Below are positions 1 through 7,190 of a DNA stretch of 64,000 nucleotides, piece by piece. Source of the DNA: CAYLHF01 sp964383365 (GTDB lineage Bacteria; Bacteroidota; Rhodothermia; Rhodothermales; UBA10348); contig CAYLHF010000007.1 of NCBI GenBank assembly GCA_964383365.1, positions 1 through 64,000 of the forward strand, written 5' to 3'. Numbering within the stretch: position 1 is the stretch's first letter; the number at the start of each line of letters is the position of its first letter. A model generated the notes under the pieces. That model saw nothing but the letters and a program-made list of their open reading frames with translations. It did not search any database and was not told where the DNA came from. The position numbers were made by a program, and so were the translations under genes.

Positions 1-131
1 ATGGTATCGGTGGAATCAACGGACTGATCTGCGGGATTAGATAGAGAGAACGAATCGACAGGAGTGTCGCAGGCCGAGAGGTAAGCGCTCAGTAAAATTA
101 CTAAGACTGTTCTGAACAAGCTCAATTTCAT
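1..131 (-). CDS. Putative lipoprotein, 5' part only (runs off the window)
   Basis: Reading the minus strand from an ATG at 131 gives 43 codons without a stop up to the window edge. The first residues form a lipoprotein signal peptide: MKLSLF at the N-terminus, a hydrophobic stretch (VLVILL), then the lipobox LSAC with Cys21, followed by a Ser/Asp/Thr-rich linker (DTPVDSFS...). The product would be lipidated and exported. Nothing of the mature domain is visible, so no function is offered. The start lies just downstream of a restriction-gene remnant on the other strand, which may mark a rearranged boundary. Confidence 0.7.
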   Translation of the reverse strand, partial: MKLSLFRTVLVILLSAYLSACDTPVDSFSLSNPADQSVDSTDT

Positions 132-307
132 CCCAGGAAATAGATTTATTGCAGCTGTTCGCAGAATATACCGCTGACGGTCATCAGAATCCTGTCTTGA
201 TGAACGCTGTCGCATTTGTGAATGATATGACCAGCGGCCTGACATCTCATATCAAGGCACGGATAAAGCAATACGAAAACTATCGGGATCGTCTTCTTAC
301 CATTTAA
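131..307 (+). pseudogene. Remnant of type I restriction specificity subunit (HsdS) C-terminus
   Basis: The plus frame ending in TAA at 305-307 is open back to a TGA at 113 and has no ATG except one deep inside at 200. Its last 30 or so residues (FVNDMTSGL, then IKARIKQYENYRDRLLTI) match the conserved end of HsdS proteins, where a helix ending in a KQYEYYRDKLLTF-like sequence closes the protein. Only about 55 codons remain; both target-recognition domains are missing and the upstream part is crossed by the oppositely oriented lipoprotein gene. It reads as a decayed end of a restriction-modification locus. The match is from memory of the family. Confidence 0.6.
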
Positions 308-324
308 GAGACAATACCTTTTGA

Positions 325-353
325 TTTACTCAACGTATTGAGTAAAATTACTC
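325..353. promoter_or_regulatory. Overlapping palindromes upstream of the DUF4143 ATPase
   Basis: TTTACTCAA (325-333) faces TTGAGTAAA (338-346) across CGTA, giving a perfect 9-bp dyad. The right arm also forms a second dyad, GAGTAA-AA-TTACTC (340-353). The result is three alternating TTACTC/GAGTAA half-sites ending 6 bp before the start codon at 360. This is a good candidate operator or promoter element for the downstream ATPase; what binds it is unknown. Confidence 0.5.
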
Positions 354-359
354 ACTGTA

Positions 360-1568
360 ATGAGAAATCGAGATACTTCATACCAACGACCTCAGGTGGT
401 CATCTTGAATAGGCGCCTGAAGGAGCCTCGGAGGTTCATCCAGGTGGTTGCAGGACCGCGACAGGTGGGAAAGTCCACCCTCGTTCAGCAAGCCACGGAA
501 GCGTTGACGGTCCCAGTTCGCTATGCCAGCGCTGATGAGCCCATGCTGCGAGGAGCAGACTGGATTGCCCAACAGTGGGAGGCAGCTCGCTTGTCTATTG
601 TCGACGGGGAGGGTGCAGTCCTCGTGCTGGATGAAATACAGAAAATCCCGAATTGGTCGGAAGCCATAAAGCGCTTGTGGGACGAAGACAGTCGTTCGAG
701 CACTTTGCTTAAAGTTGTAGTTCTGGGTTCTGCGCCGTTGCTAATAGCACAGGGACATACGGAAAGTCTGGCGGGGCGCTTCGAAATCATCATGCTTTCG
801 CACTGGTCACTGTCCGAAATGCACGCTGCTTTTGGTTGGACTCTGGACGAGTATTTGTTCTATGGTGGTTATCCCGGCGCGGCTCCGTTGATTGGCGATC
901 CAGGGCGGTGGAAACGTTACGTTCTGGATAGCCTCATCGAGACCTCGATTTCTCGCGATGTGCTACTCCTTACGCGGGTGGATAAACCGGCCCTGCTTCG
1001 ACGGCTGTTCGAACTTGCCTGTCGGTACTCCGGCCAATTTCTCTCATATAACAAAATGCTGGGGCAATTGCAGGATGTCGGAAACACGACCACGTTGGCC
1101 CATTACCTGGAATTGCTGGCAGGTGCGGGCATGGTGTGCGGACTGCCCAAGTACGCTGGTGATGCTGCGAGACGGCGCGGCTCCAGTCCGAAATTGCAGG
1201 TCTTCAATACGGCGCTCATGACGGCAAGCGGCGCGTATACGTTCGAGGAAGCATACTCTGATCGCGAATTTTGGGGCCGTCTGGTAGAATCTGCCGTGGG
1301 CGCTCATCTGGCCAATGCCGCGCAACGGGGTGAATGCGAAGTGTACTACTGGCGCCAGAACAATCAGGAAGTAGATTTCGTGGTACAAGCTGGAGACATC
1401 CTCACCTCTATTGAGGTCAAGAGTGGTCACGCACCGCATTCTCATCCGGGCACGATCACGTTCAGAAAGGCCTTCAGTCCGAAACGAAGTTTGTTGGTGG
1501 GCGGAGACGGAATTACCGTCGAGGACTTCCTGATGCAACCTGTCGGACATTGGGTGGGTATTTTATGA
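360..1568 (+). CDS. Predicted ATP-binding protein with DUF4143 / PD-(D/E)XK domain
   Basis: 402 residues in the layout of the DUF4143 ATPase family. An AAA-type ATPase domain comes first, with Walker A GPRQVGKST at residues 32-40 and Walker B VLVLDE at about 87-92. It is followed by a winged-helix-like region and a C-terminal PD-(D/E)XK-like domain showing EVDF (337-340) and EVKSG (352-356), the acidic and lysine residues expected of that fold. These proteins are common in bacteria and archaea, occur in variable genomic places and have no settled function; a link to defence or toxin-antitoxin behaviour has been suggested. The ATG at 360 is chosen because the palindrome cluster ends 6 bp before it. 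It sits next to an HsdS remnant, consistent with a variable locus. No partner gene is adjacent. Confidence 0.85.
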   Translation: MRNRDTSYQRPQVVILNRRLKEPRRFIQVVAGPRQVGKSTLVQQATEALTVPVRYASADEPMLRGADWIAQQWEAARLSIVDGEGAVLVLDEIQKIPNWSEAIKRLWDEDSRSSTLLKVVVLGSAPLLIAQGHTESLAGRFEIIMLSHWSLSEMHAAFGWTLDEYLFYGGYPGAAPLIGDPGRWKRYVLDSLIETSISRDVLLLTRVDKPALLRRLFELACRYSGQFLSYNKMLGQLQDVGNTTTLAHYLELLAGAGMVCGLPKYAGDAARRRGSSPKLQVFNTALMTASGAYTFEEAYSDREFWGRLVESAVGAHLANAAQRGECEVYYWRQNNQEVDFVVQAGDILTSIEVKSGHAPHSHPGTITFRKAFSPKRSLLVGGDGITVEDFLMQPVGHWVGIL

Positions 1569-1647
1569 GGAGAGCAAATGCTCGCCGTAAATCCCCCAGC
1601 CGTTCTACGACTTTCGAAACCAGGTATCAGGTTCTGCGGGCCGTCTA

Positions 1648-2349
1648 TTACAGCGCCGTCATCATCCCGGCCGTCCACGTTCCATCTGATTCGACGGAAA
1701 GCCGGTAGCGGCCCGTGAAATCCATTTCGATATGCCTGAATTCACTTTTCGTAGAGCGAAAGAGGTCCACGGAGGTACCTGTGCCCAGTTCAATGAGTCG
1801 AACAGTGGCCTCATCACCCACGAATTCCCATACCAGTTCCGATTTCCCGTCCAGCCGGAAATCGTCTGTCTCCTGTGACCGGGCACCCGCGAATCCATAC
1901 CGTCCGTCGGCAGGATTGAATATCAGCGTCTCCGCGAATCGGGCCTCGGCTGCCCTTTCCTCGCTCTCTTCACCCAGTATCATCGACTGACTCTTGCCGG
2001 GTGGGGAAGGGGCTGCCGGATGAGAGGACTGCCACACCAGGAGTTCGACCCACGCATCGCGCCGAATAAGGTCTCTGTTTCCCTGATTGAGCCACCCAAC
2101 CGCACCGTCGATCCCGGTCTTGATCCAGACGAATGCACGGCCCGTATGGCCCGTCTCTTGCCGGATGGCCTCAATCACCAGTTCGCCGTGTAGAGGCGTT
2201 CGCGTGTCGATAAAGGGCGATCTCATGGTCGGCTCCGTCCGCAACCAACCTGGCCTTAGGACTACCACGGTGTCCCCTACGGCAATCGGAGCATCCTTAA
2301 TCAGGTACTCCGTCGTCTGGCAGAGCGCGTGTCGCGGAAGCAACACGGC
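1648..2349 (-). CDS. Hypothetical protein with SH3-like domain, 5' end lost in the gap
   Basis: An open minus-strand frame of 234 codons from the edge of the N-run to a TAA at 1648. The first half (VGDTVVVLRPGWLRTEP, later AFVWIKTG and VGWLNQ) looks like a bacterial SH3-type domain, which often binds cell-wall peptides. The second half (ETDDFRLDGKSELVWEF, VDLFRSTKSEFRHIEM, GRYRLSVESDG) resembles a small beta-sandwich ligand domain. The start codon must be inside the gap at 2350-2449, because the space beyond it belongs to the lrp-like gene. Any signal peptide would also be there. Function unknown; the SH3 call is from pattern only. Confidence 0.6.
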   Translation of the reverse strand, partial: AVLLPRHALCQTTEYLIKDAPIAVGDTVVVLRPGWLRTEPTMRSPFIDTRTPLHGELVIEAIRQETGHTGRAFVWIKTGIDGAVGWLNQGNRDLIRRDAWVELLVWQSSHPAAPSPPGKSQSMILGEESEERAAEARFAETLIFNPADGRYGFAGARSQETDDFRLDGKSELVWEFVGDEATVRLIELGTGTSVDLFRSTKSEFRHIEMDFTGRYRLSVESDGTWTAGMMTAL

Positions 2350-2449
2350 NNNNNNNNNNNNNNNNNNNNNNNNNNNNNNNNNNNNNNNNNNNNNNNNNNN
2401 NNNNNNNNNNNNNNNNNNNNNNNNNNNNNNNNNNNNNNNNNNNNNNNNN
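2350..2449. other. Assembly gap (100 N)
   Basis: Exactly 100 N, the usual placeholder for a scaffold join of unknown size. The flanks share no obvious sequence. It removes the start of the SH3-like gene and perhaps further sequence between that gene and the lrp-like gene. Confidence 0.95.
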
Positions 2450-2485
2450 GGGTCTTCACGGAGATTGATGAACGGGGTGGTCGCA

Positions 2486-2968
2486 TCACATTTCCTGGTT
2501 CGGTCCCGTTCTCGACAGCACCGGATTACGTGTGTACTCAAAGATCAGAGATGTCTCCAGATGCACCACTTCGGGGCGTTCGGTAAACGAAGTCAGCAGT
2601 AGCGTACGCAAATGATCGCTGTTTGTCACGGCCACGTGCACCATAAAATCGTTCGCACCCGCTACATGGAATACTTCCCGCACCTCCGGTAGCGAGAGCG
2701 CGTGATCCCGAAAGGAGCGAACGAGCGCCGTGCTGTGACTACTCAGGCGAACCGATATCATGGCCAGAAGGCCGACATCGAAGACCTCGGGCTGCACATC
2801 CGCGTGAAACCCCTGGAAGACCCCTCCATCGATCAGCTTACGGACGCGCTCCAGACACGACGACGGGGCCAATCCGATATGGGCGGCGATCTCCTTGTTC
2901 GATAGCCGAGCATTCTTCTGAAGAACATCCAGAATTTCGTAGTCGATTCGGTCCAGTGAGGGATACAT
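2486..2968 (-). CDS. Lrp/AsnC-family transcriptional regulator
   Basis: 160 residues, normal for the family. An N-terminal winged helix (LDRIDYEILDVLQKNARLSNKEIAAHIG, then SSCLERVRKLIDGGVFQGF) is followed by an RAM effector-binding domain (VGLLAMISVRL through EVREVFHVAGANDFMVHVAV). Such proteins form dimers and octamers that wrap DNA and respond to amino acids. The gene is divergent from a large PLP-dependent enzyme of the Cys/Met family, and the 92-bp space holds phased palindromes (see 2977-3054). The simplest reading is a local regulator of that enzyme and of itself, with a sulfur amino acid as possible effector; the effector is inference. Confidence 0.9.
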   Translation of the reverse strand: MYPSLDRIDYEILDVLQKNARLSNKEIAAHIGLAPSSCLERVRKLIDGGVFQGFHADVQPEVFDVGLLAMISVRLSSHSTALVRSFRDHALSLPEVREVFHVAGANDFMVHVAVTNSDHLRTLLLTSFTERPEVVHLETSLIFEYTRNPVLSRTGPNQEM

Positions 2969-2976
2969 CGTCTTTT

Positions 2977-3054
2977 ACCTAATAAACTAAGGTCCTGCAA
3001 CAAAAGACCTAAGATAGTTCTATATAAACAGATATTCACCTTAATTATTAAGGT
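2977..3054. promoter_or_regulatory. Three phased ACCT...AGGT sites, probable Lrp-type operator
   Basis: ACCTAATAAACTAAGGT at 2977-2993 and the near-perfect palindrome ACCTTAATTATTAAGGT at 3038-3054 share a 17-bp layout, ACCT-N9-AGGT. A half-matching site begins ACCTAAG at 3007. The three starts are 30 and 31 bp apart, about three helical turns each, placing them on one DNA face. The last site covers the AAGG that serves as ribosome-binding site of the gene at 3061, so binding could block its transcription. An Lrp-like gene starts 9 bp beyond the first site. Confidence 0.6.
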
Positions 3055-3060
3055 TTTGCT

Positions 3061-4890
3061 ATGCCGTATGTAACCGATACCGACGTTCTCGACGCACTCG
3101 AGTGCGACCTTCCCGACGAGGCCGTTCTGCTTTCTCCCAGGCGCAAAACAAGTAGCGAGCGTACGGCAGACGGGCTTGCCCGTGAGCAACTGGAGCACTT
3201 CGGGATTGATCCTGCATCTGCATATGGAAGGACCCTGTTTGATCTTGCGCGGAAGCTCTATGGAGTGCAAACCGACGTTTCGAGACTCTGGACGGTTACC
3301 ATGGAAACCATTCAGCACCTCGACAAGACGGATCGAATCGCGTATTTCAATGCGAAGAAATTCCTCTCATTCCAGGTCGCCAAGATTCTCGATACCCTGC
3401 AGAACCCGTTCAGAAAGTCGTATCAAACCCTCATGACGACCGATGAGACGCGTACGGTGAAGGGGCCCTATCCGGTTTTCGACAACGTGACGGCCCTCTT
3501 TTCTGCCAATCCGGTCATCGTTCGAACGGCGACGTATATCTATGCGTGCACAGAATGGATCGATGATGCCTTTCAGGGCAAAGAGCAGCTCCACGAGATC
3601 TATTCGCGCTTGCTCAATCCGACTTCCATTTCTCTTGCAAACCACATCGTGGATCTCGAGGCAGGCCCATACGCAGGAGAATACCTGGCGTGGAATTTCA
3701 ATTCCGGTATGGCGGCGATCGATTGCCTGCTGAGCCATCTTCTGGATCGGGGAGATATTGTGGTAGCGTCTCGCAACGTGTACGGTGGCACTCATCAGCT
3801 GCTTCATGACTATTACGCGTCGGATCGTAAATATGGTATCCATCTGGAATGGTTTGATGGATACACCGGGAGTGATTTCTCGGAATTTCTGAGCACCGTC
3901 ATGGGGCAGTACACCAGTGAGATCGAAGAGGGGAGACGCGTCTTCGTATACATCGAGTCGCCCTGCAATCCCCACGGATATGTGCTGGACGTTCCGGGTA
4001 TCTGTGAAATCGCCCATGCTGCGGGCGCTACCGCGATCCATGACGCCACGATCGCCACGCCGTTTCTGACGAAACCGCTCCAGCGCGAGAACCCGGATGA
4101 ACGACCGGACTACGTCATCCACTCGTATACGAAAGACCTTACCGGTAATGGCAACGCCACGGCCGGCGTCGTGATCGGTCGTAACGAGCGCATGTTCATT
4201 CCCAAGGGGGAAACGGTCAGCGGTGTCTCCTGGGAAGACACGTTGTTCTGGGGAGTGTATTATGTCAAGGGAGCGTTTCTCGACGCGGACAAGGCCTTTG
4301 AAGTCATCAGCGGGATGAAAACCCTGGAGATGCGGTTGCTCCGAAAGTGTGCCAATACGGCCGTTCTTGCGCGGTTTCTCGCTTCGAATGAGCAGATCAC
4401 CGTCTCGTGCAATGTCCTTGAGTCGAATCCCAATTACGCCACCCGTTCGAATGTCCTTCGGTATGGCCTGGCCGCGCCCCTGTTTACGGTCGATTTCGAG
4501 CGATCGGGGCTCTCCATTGAGGCCTTCACGCGCTTCTTCGACTCTCTCGCTCCGGCATTCAACCACCAGGTGAGTCTCGGTCAGAGTAACACGACCATCC
4601 TCTGCCCGGCGCTGACATCCCACTCCGAACTCGACCGTGAGTCCCTCGAGGAGGCCGACATCCGGCAGACCACGATTCGCATCTCGGTGGGCGATGAGAA
4701 TCCGAAGGAACTGGCCGGGCATTTCGTGTCGGCGGCACGCATGTTCATCGATCCCGAAATAGCTGGCTTTACCCGCAAATTCATGTCTGACGGGGACCTG
4801 GACGCACTATTTCTTCAGACCAACCGGACGACGTACGACGCGTACTGGGCGAGCGGGCCGAAGGCAGCAGCCTTTCTCACCGAATCTTGA
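3061..4890 (+). CDS. Large PLP-dependent Cys/Met-metabolism family enzyme
   Basis: 609 residues. The region from about 200 onward is the gamma-family PLP fold of cystathionine gamma-synthase, cystathionine lyases and methionine gamma-lyase: EYLAWNFNSGMAAIDCLL, VVASRNVYGGTH, FVYIESPCNPHGYVLDV, and the cofactor lysine in HSYTKDLTGNGNATAGVVIG. Ordinary members have about 400 residues; here an extra N-terminal segment of roughly 180 residues precedes the fold. The substrate cannot be read from sequence. The start has AAGG 7 nt upstream, within an operator-like palindrome, and the gene is divergent from an Lrp-family regulator, which points to amino-acid-responsive control. A role in sulfur amino-acid breakdown or synthesis is inference. 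Confidence 0.8.
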   Translation: MPYVTDTDVLDALECDLPDEAVLLSPRRKTSSERTADGLAREQLEHFGIDPASAYGRTLFDLARKLYGVQTDVSRLWTVTMETIQHLDKTDRIAYFNAKKFLSFQVAKILDTLQNPFRKSYQTLMTTDETRTVKGPYPVFDNVTALFSANPVIVRTATYIYACTEWIDDAFQGKEQLHEIYSRLLNPTSISLANHIVDLEAGPYAGEYLAWNFNSGMAAIDCLLSHLLDRGDIVVASRNVYGGTHQLLHDYYASDRKYGIHLEWFDGYTGSDFSEFLSTVMGQYTSEIEEGRRVFVYIESPCNPHGYVLDVPGICEIAHAAGATAIHDATIATPFLTKPLQRENPDERPDYVIHSYTKDLTGNGNATAGVVIGRNERMFIPKGETVSGVSWEDTLFWGVYYVKGAFLDADKAFEVISGMKTLEMRLLRKCANTAVLARFLASNEQITVSCNVLESNPNYATRSNVLRYGLAAPLFTVDFERSGLSIEAFTRFFDSLAPAFNHQVSLGQSNTTILCPALTSHSELDRESLEEADIRQTTIRISVGDENPKELAGHFVSAARMFIDPEIAGFTRKFMSDGDLDALFLQTNRTTYDAYWASGPKAAAFLTES

Positions 4891-4965
4891 CGCTGAAGAG
4901 GGATACTATCTTGTAACGATTATTTCAATCGGAAGACCTACGCGCGGAATGGAATTACTTTTGAG

Positions 4966-5601
4966 ATGAACATGAGCATAGATATGACCGGGTTAGCCCG
5001 TATCAGGGACGCGATGATCAGTCCCGAGCAATATGTGGCGGAATGGAGGCAAAAAAACGACGAGTCCATGAAGGGACTCCAACCGGCCGAAAGAAAATAC
5101 CGGTTTTATGCTCGCTATAACACCGAACGAGAGGCCGTCGTCGAGGCCAACTATCACATGCAGCCGGAAACGAAAAAGGCCGTCCTGGCGCTACCCGGAG
5201 GGTTAACGTGGATGTTCATTTCGGAAGATTGGTGCGTGGACTCGGCCTACAGCTTTCCGATCATCTCTCAAATGGCGGCGCTCAGAGACGATATCGCCTT
5301 CGGGATCATTCGGCGGGACGAACATCTCGACATCATGGACGGGTTTCTAACCAATGGTAAACGAAATATCCCGGTTTTTGCCTGCTTTGACCAGGATGGA
5401 AACCAGCTATTCAGATGGGGACCCATGCCCGGAAAGCTAGCCGAGTTGAGGCAGCAATTACGCGCAGAGGGCACGGAAGCTCGTGCGATCTCAGCCGCGA
5501 GTGTAGCATGGTATGCCGATTCGGGGTGGCTGGAAGTCGAAAAGGAACTGCTTCAGATTCTACGGGCGGTCACAAATCCAGAATATCGAGCCGTTTCCTG
5601 A
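4966..5601 (+). CDS. Thioredoxin-fold family protein (single-cysteine type)
   Basis: 211 residues resembling the thioredoxin-like family with a W-C-x-D active-site region. The core is LTWMFISEDWCVDSAYSFPII, then a strand (IAFGIIRR), and NIPVFACFDQDGNQLFRWGPMP carrying the cis-proline before the last strands. The first position is cysteine but there is no second cysteine (relatives have WCGD and usually a partner), so disulfide exchange is doubtful. No signal peptide, so cytoplasmic. It lies 75 bp after the PLP enzyme on the same strand and may be co-transcribed. Start ATG at 4966; a second in-frame ATG at 4972 is equally possible. Confidence 0.75.
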   Translation: MNMSIDMTGLARIRDAMISPEQYVAEWRQKNDESMKGLQPAERKYRFYARYNTEREAVVEANYHMQPETKKAVLALPGGLTWMFISEDWCVDSAYSFPIISQMAALRDDIAFGIIRRDEHLDIMDGFLTNGKRNIPVFACFDQDGNQLFRWGPMPGKLAELRQQLRAEGTEARAISAASVAWYADSGWLEVEKELLQILRAVTNPEYRAVS

Positions 5602-5761
5602 CGCCCGCAGAGAATCGAGGCCTGTCTGGAGGCAATCCCCATTCGGGTACGGGAAGATCGCTATTCGAAGCCTCGCCGAAACACCGTCTAGCCGGAAACG
5701 AAACACGCTGTTCATCGTACCCGCGCCTACCCATCAAAAAGACGCCCATCCCTGTAGAATA

Positions 5762-6577
5762 GTGAACGAAACCTGGACGAGAGCACACGACCTCGCGCTG
5801 ATATTTATCGCCCTCGCGTACGGAACGGACAACGAACTCGATGATAGCGAGGTCGTCTCCGTTACCCGGGCTGTGCAGTCATGGCGCCCTGACACTCCAG
5901 AGGACGAAATCACTGAAATCGTACTTGAAGCGGTCGCCATATTCCTGTCGGGAGACGCGGAAGAAGAAGTGGCCCGATCCATTCAGTCGCTCAGAAAGAC
6001 CCTCGACGTGGATCAACGGCGCAAAGCCCTTGCCAGCGCCGTCGACATCGCGGCCGCAGACGGGATCGTTCTGGACGCGGAAAAGAGTCTCATCACCGTG
6101 CTGTCGGATATCTGGGAAGTGGAACCGGCTGCGGATGCCTTCCAGACGGATCCGTCGGTGTCCGAGGAGGAGGGACCCGCGTGGAGCCTCCTTCATGATA
6201 TTGCGCTCATGTATATCTCGGTAGCGGCGACGGCGGATGCGGGACTGAATGCAGAGACCCTGACGCGGCTCATGATGCAGCTACAGCAATGGGAACCTCA
6301 GATTTCTCCCGTAGAAATCCAGTCGGTGCTTCGGGATGCCCTCCATTTCTATGCGGAGGGAGCGTCGAGAGACGATCTGATGGAATCAAGCACGTCGATC
6401 GCAGAATGCCTCGTAAGAAGCCAGCGGCACAACATTCTCGTGGATCTCTGGACGTATATCGACCCGGAATCAGACGCAGCGACTTCTCAGACCGAATGGA
6501 CAGAGACGCTGGCCAAGGCGTGGAACGTAGACATCCATCTTAGTTCGCCGGATTCGGTTAGCACTCCTGATGTATAA
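5762..6577 (+). CDS. TerB-like protein with an internal duplication
   Basis: 271 residues, all-helical and acidic, read from the GTG at 5762 (V-N-E-T-W). The upstream frame is open but looks non-coding. Two halves are clearly related: HDLALIFIALAYGTD...QSWRPDTPEDEITEIVLEAVAIFLSG and HDIALMYISVAATAD...QQWEPQISPVEIQSVLRDALHFYAEG. This pattern and the acidic DAAADG-type helices (VDIAAADGIVLDAEK) resemble TerB/tellurite-resistance family helical bundles, which bind metal in some members. No signal peptide or membrane span. It ends 4 bases before an assembly gap. A stress or scaffold role is only a guess. Confidence 0.65.
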   Translation: MNETWTRAHDLALIFIALAYGTDNELDDSEVVSVTRAVQSWRPDTPEDEITEIVLEAVAIFLSGDAEEEVARSIQSLRKTLDVDQRRKALASAVDIAAADGIVLDAEKSLITVLSDIWEVEPAADAFQTDPSVSEEEGPAWSLLHDIALMYISVAATADAGLNAETLTRLMMQLQQWEPQISPVEIQSVLRDALHFYAEGASRDDLMESSTSIAECLVRSQRHNILVDLWTYIDPESDAATSQTEWTETLAKAWNVDIHLSSPDSVSTPDV

Positions 6578-6580
6578 CAT

Positions 6581-6680
6581 NNNNNNNNNNNNNNNNNNNN
6601 NNNNNNNNNNNNNNNNNNNNNNNNNNNNNNNNNNNNNNNNNNNNNNNNNNNNNNNNNNNNNNNNNNNNNNNNNNNNNNNN
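6581..6680. other. Assembly gap (100 N)
   Basis: Exactly 100 N with no shared flanking sequence. It removes the end of the fxsA-like gene and any terminator between the two convergent genes. Confidence 0.95.
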
Positions 6681-7052
6681 GTGAATCTGAGACATTTTGA
6701 TGCGCTCGGCGATGAGTTTTCTCAGGACGGATCGAGTGAGCGGCAGCAATCCCAGAAGACCTGCCAGGTCGGTTATGACTCCCGGAGTGACCAGAAATGC
6801 CCCGGAGATTAAAATGATAACGCCATCGAGGAGCTGACTCCCGGGCAGCTGTCCAGACGCTAACGCCGTCTGAAACGAATTCCAGACTTTGAGACCCTGG
6901 GTTTTGGCCATGTACGAACCGAGCATTCCGGTAGTCAGGATCAACAGCACGGTACGGGAGAAACCGACTACGGCACCGATCTGGATGAGCAGATAGAGTT
7001 CTATGGCCGGAACGATAACAAACAGGGCCAGGAGGCGAGAAAACATACACAT
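6681..7052 (-). CDS. fxsA: FxsA-family membrane protein, 3' end lost in the gap
   Basis: From ATG 7052 (MCMFSRLL; ATG 7046 also possible) 124 codons run into the N-run. The sequence is typical of FxsA: a first membrane segment (LLALFVIVPAIELYLLIQIG), a conserved GFSRTVLLILTTGMLGSYMAKTQG, and the family hallmark GVIILISGAFLVTPGVITDLAGLLGLLP, then a basic end (RKLIAERIK). FxsA is an inner-membrane protein; in E. coli its overproduction relieves phage T7 exclusion by F plasmid PifA, and its normal role is unknown. The last helices and any His-rich tail are missing here. It is divergent from the recombinase gene, with a dif-like dyad between. Confidence 0.85.
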
Positions 7053-7115
7053 ATCGATTGATTCGACGGAGTGTACGCCTGAGGCGCCTTTTTGCTGCAT
7101 CCTGTTTGAATTATA

Positions 7116-7143
7116 TCTACCGATAATAATAGTTATCGGAATA
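7116..7143. other. dif-like 11-6-11 dyad next to a tyrosine recombinase gene
   Basis: Left arm TCTACCGATAA (7116-7126), centre TAATAG (7127-7132), right arm TTATCGGAATA (7133-7143). The arms agree at 9 of 11 positions when inverted, and the inner 7 bp (CCGATAA/TTATCGG) are perfect. An 11-bp arm, 6-bp core and inner ATAA/TTAT edges is the plan of Xer recombination sites. It lies 47 bp before the ATG of a tyrosine recombinase. It could instead be an operator for the two divergent genes. Confidence 0.4.
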
Positions 7144-7190
7144 TCTTTATCGTATATTGGGTGGTATACAAATGGTTTTGCACTCCAGAT

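Noticed and set aside
91..102. A second copy of AGTAAAATTACT, as found at the palindromes before the ATPase
   Set aside because: It lies inside the lipoprotein signal-peptide codons (V-I-L-L), so chance or codon use explains it.
1571..1582. Short inverted repeat GAGCA-AA-TGCTC after the ATPase
   Set aside because: Only 5-bp arms and no T-run; too weak for a terminator.
3367..4722. A 451-codon minus-strand open frame
   Set aside because: It lies fully antisense to the PLP enzyme, which has clear catalytic motifs; the minus frame resembles no protein.
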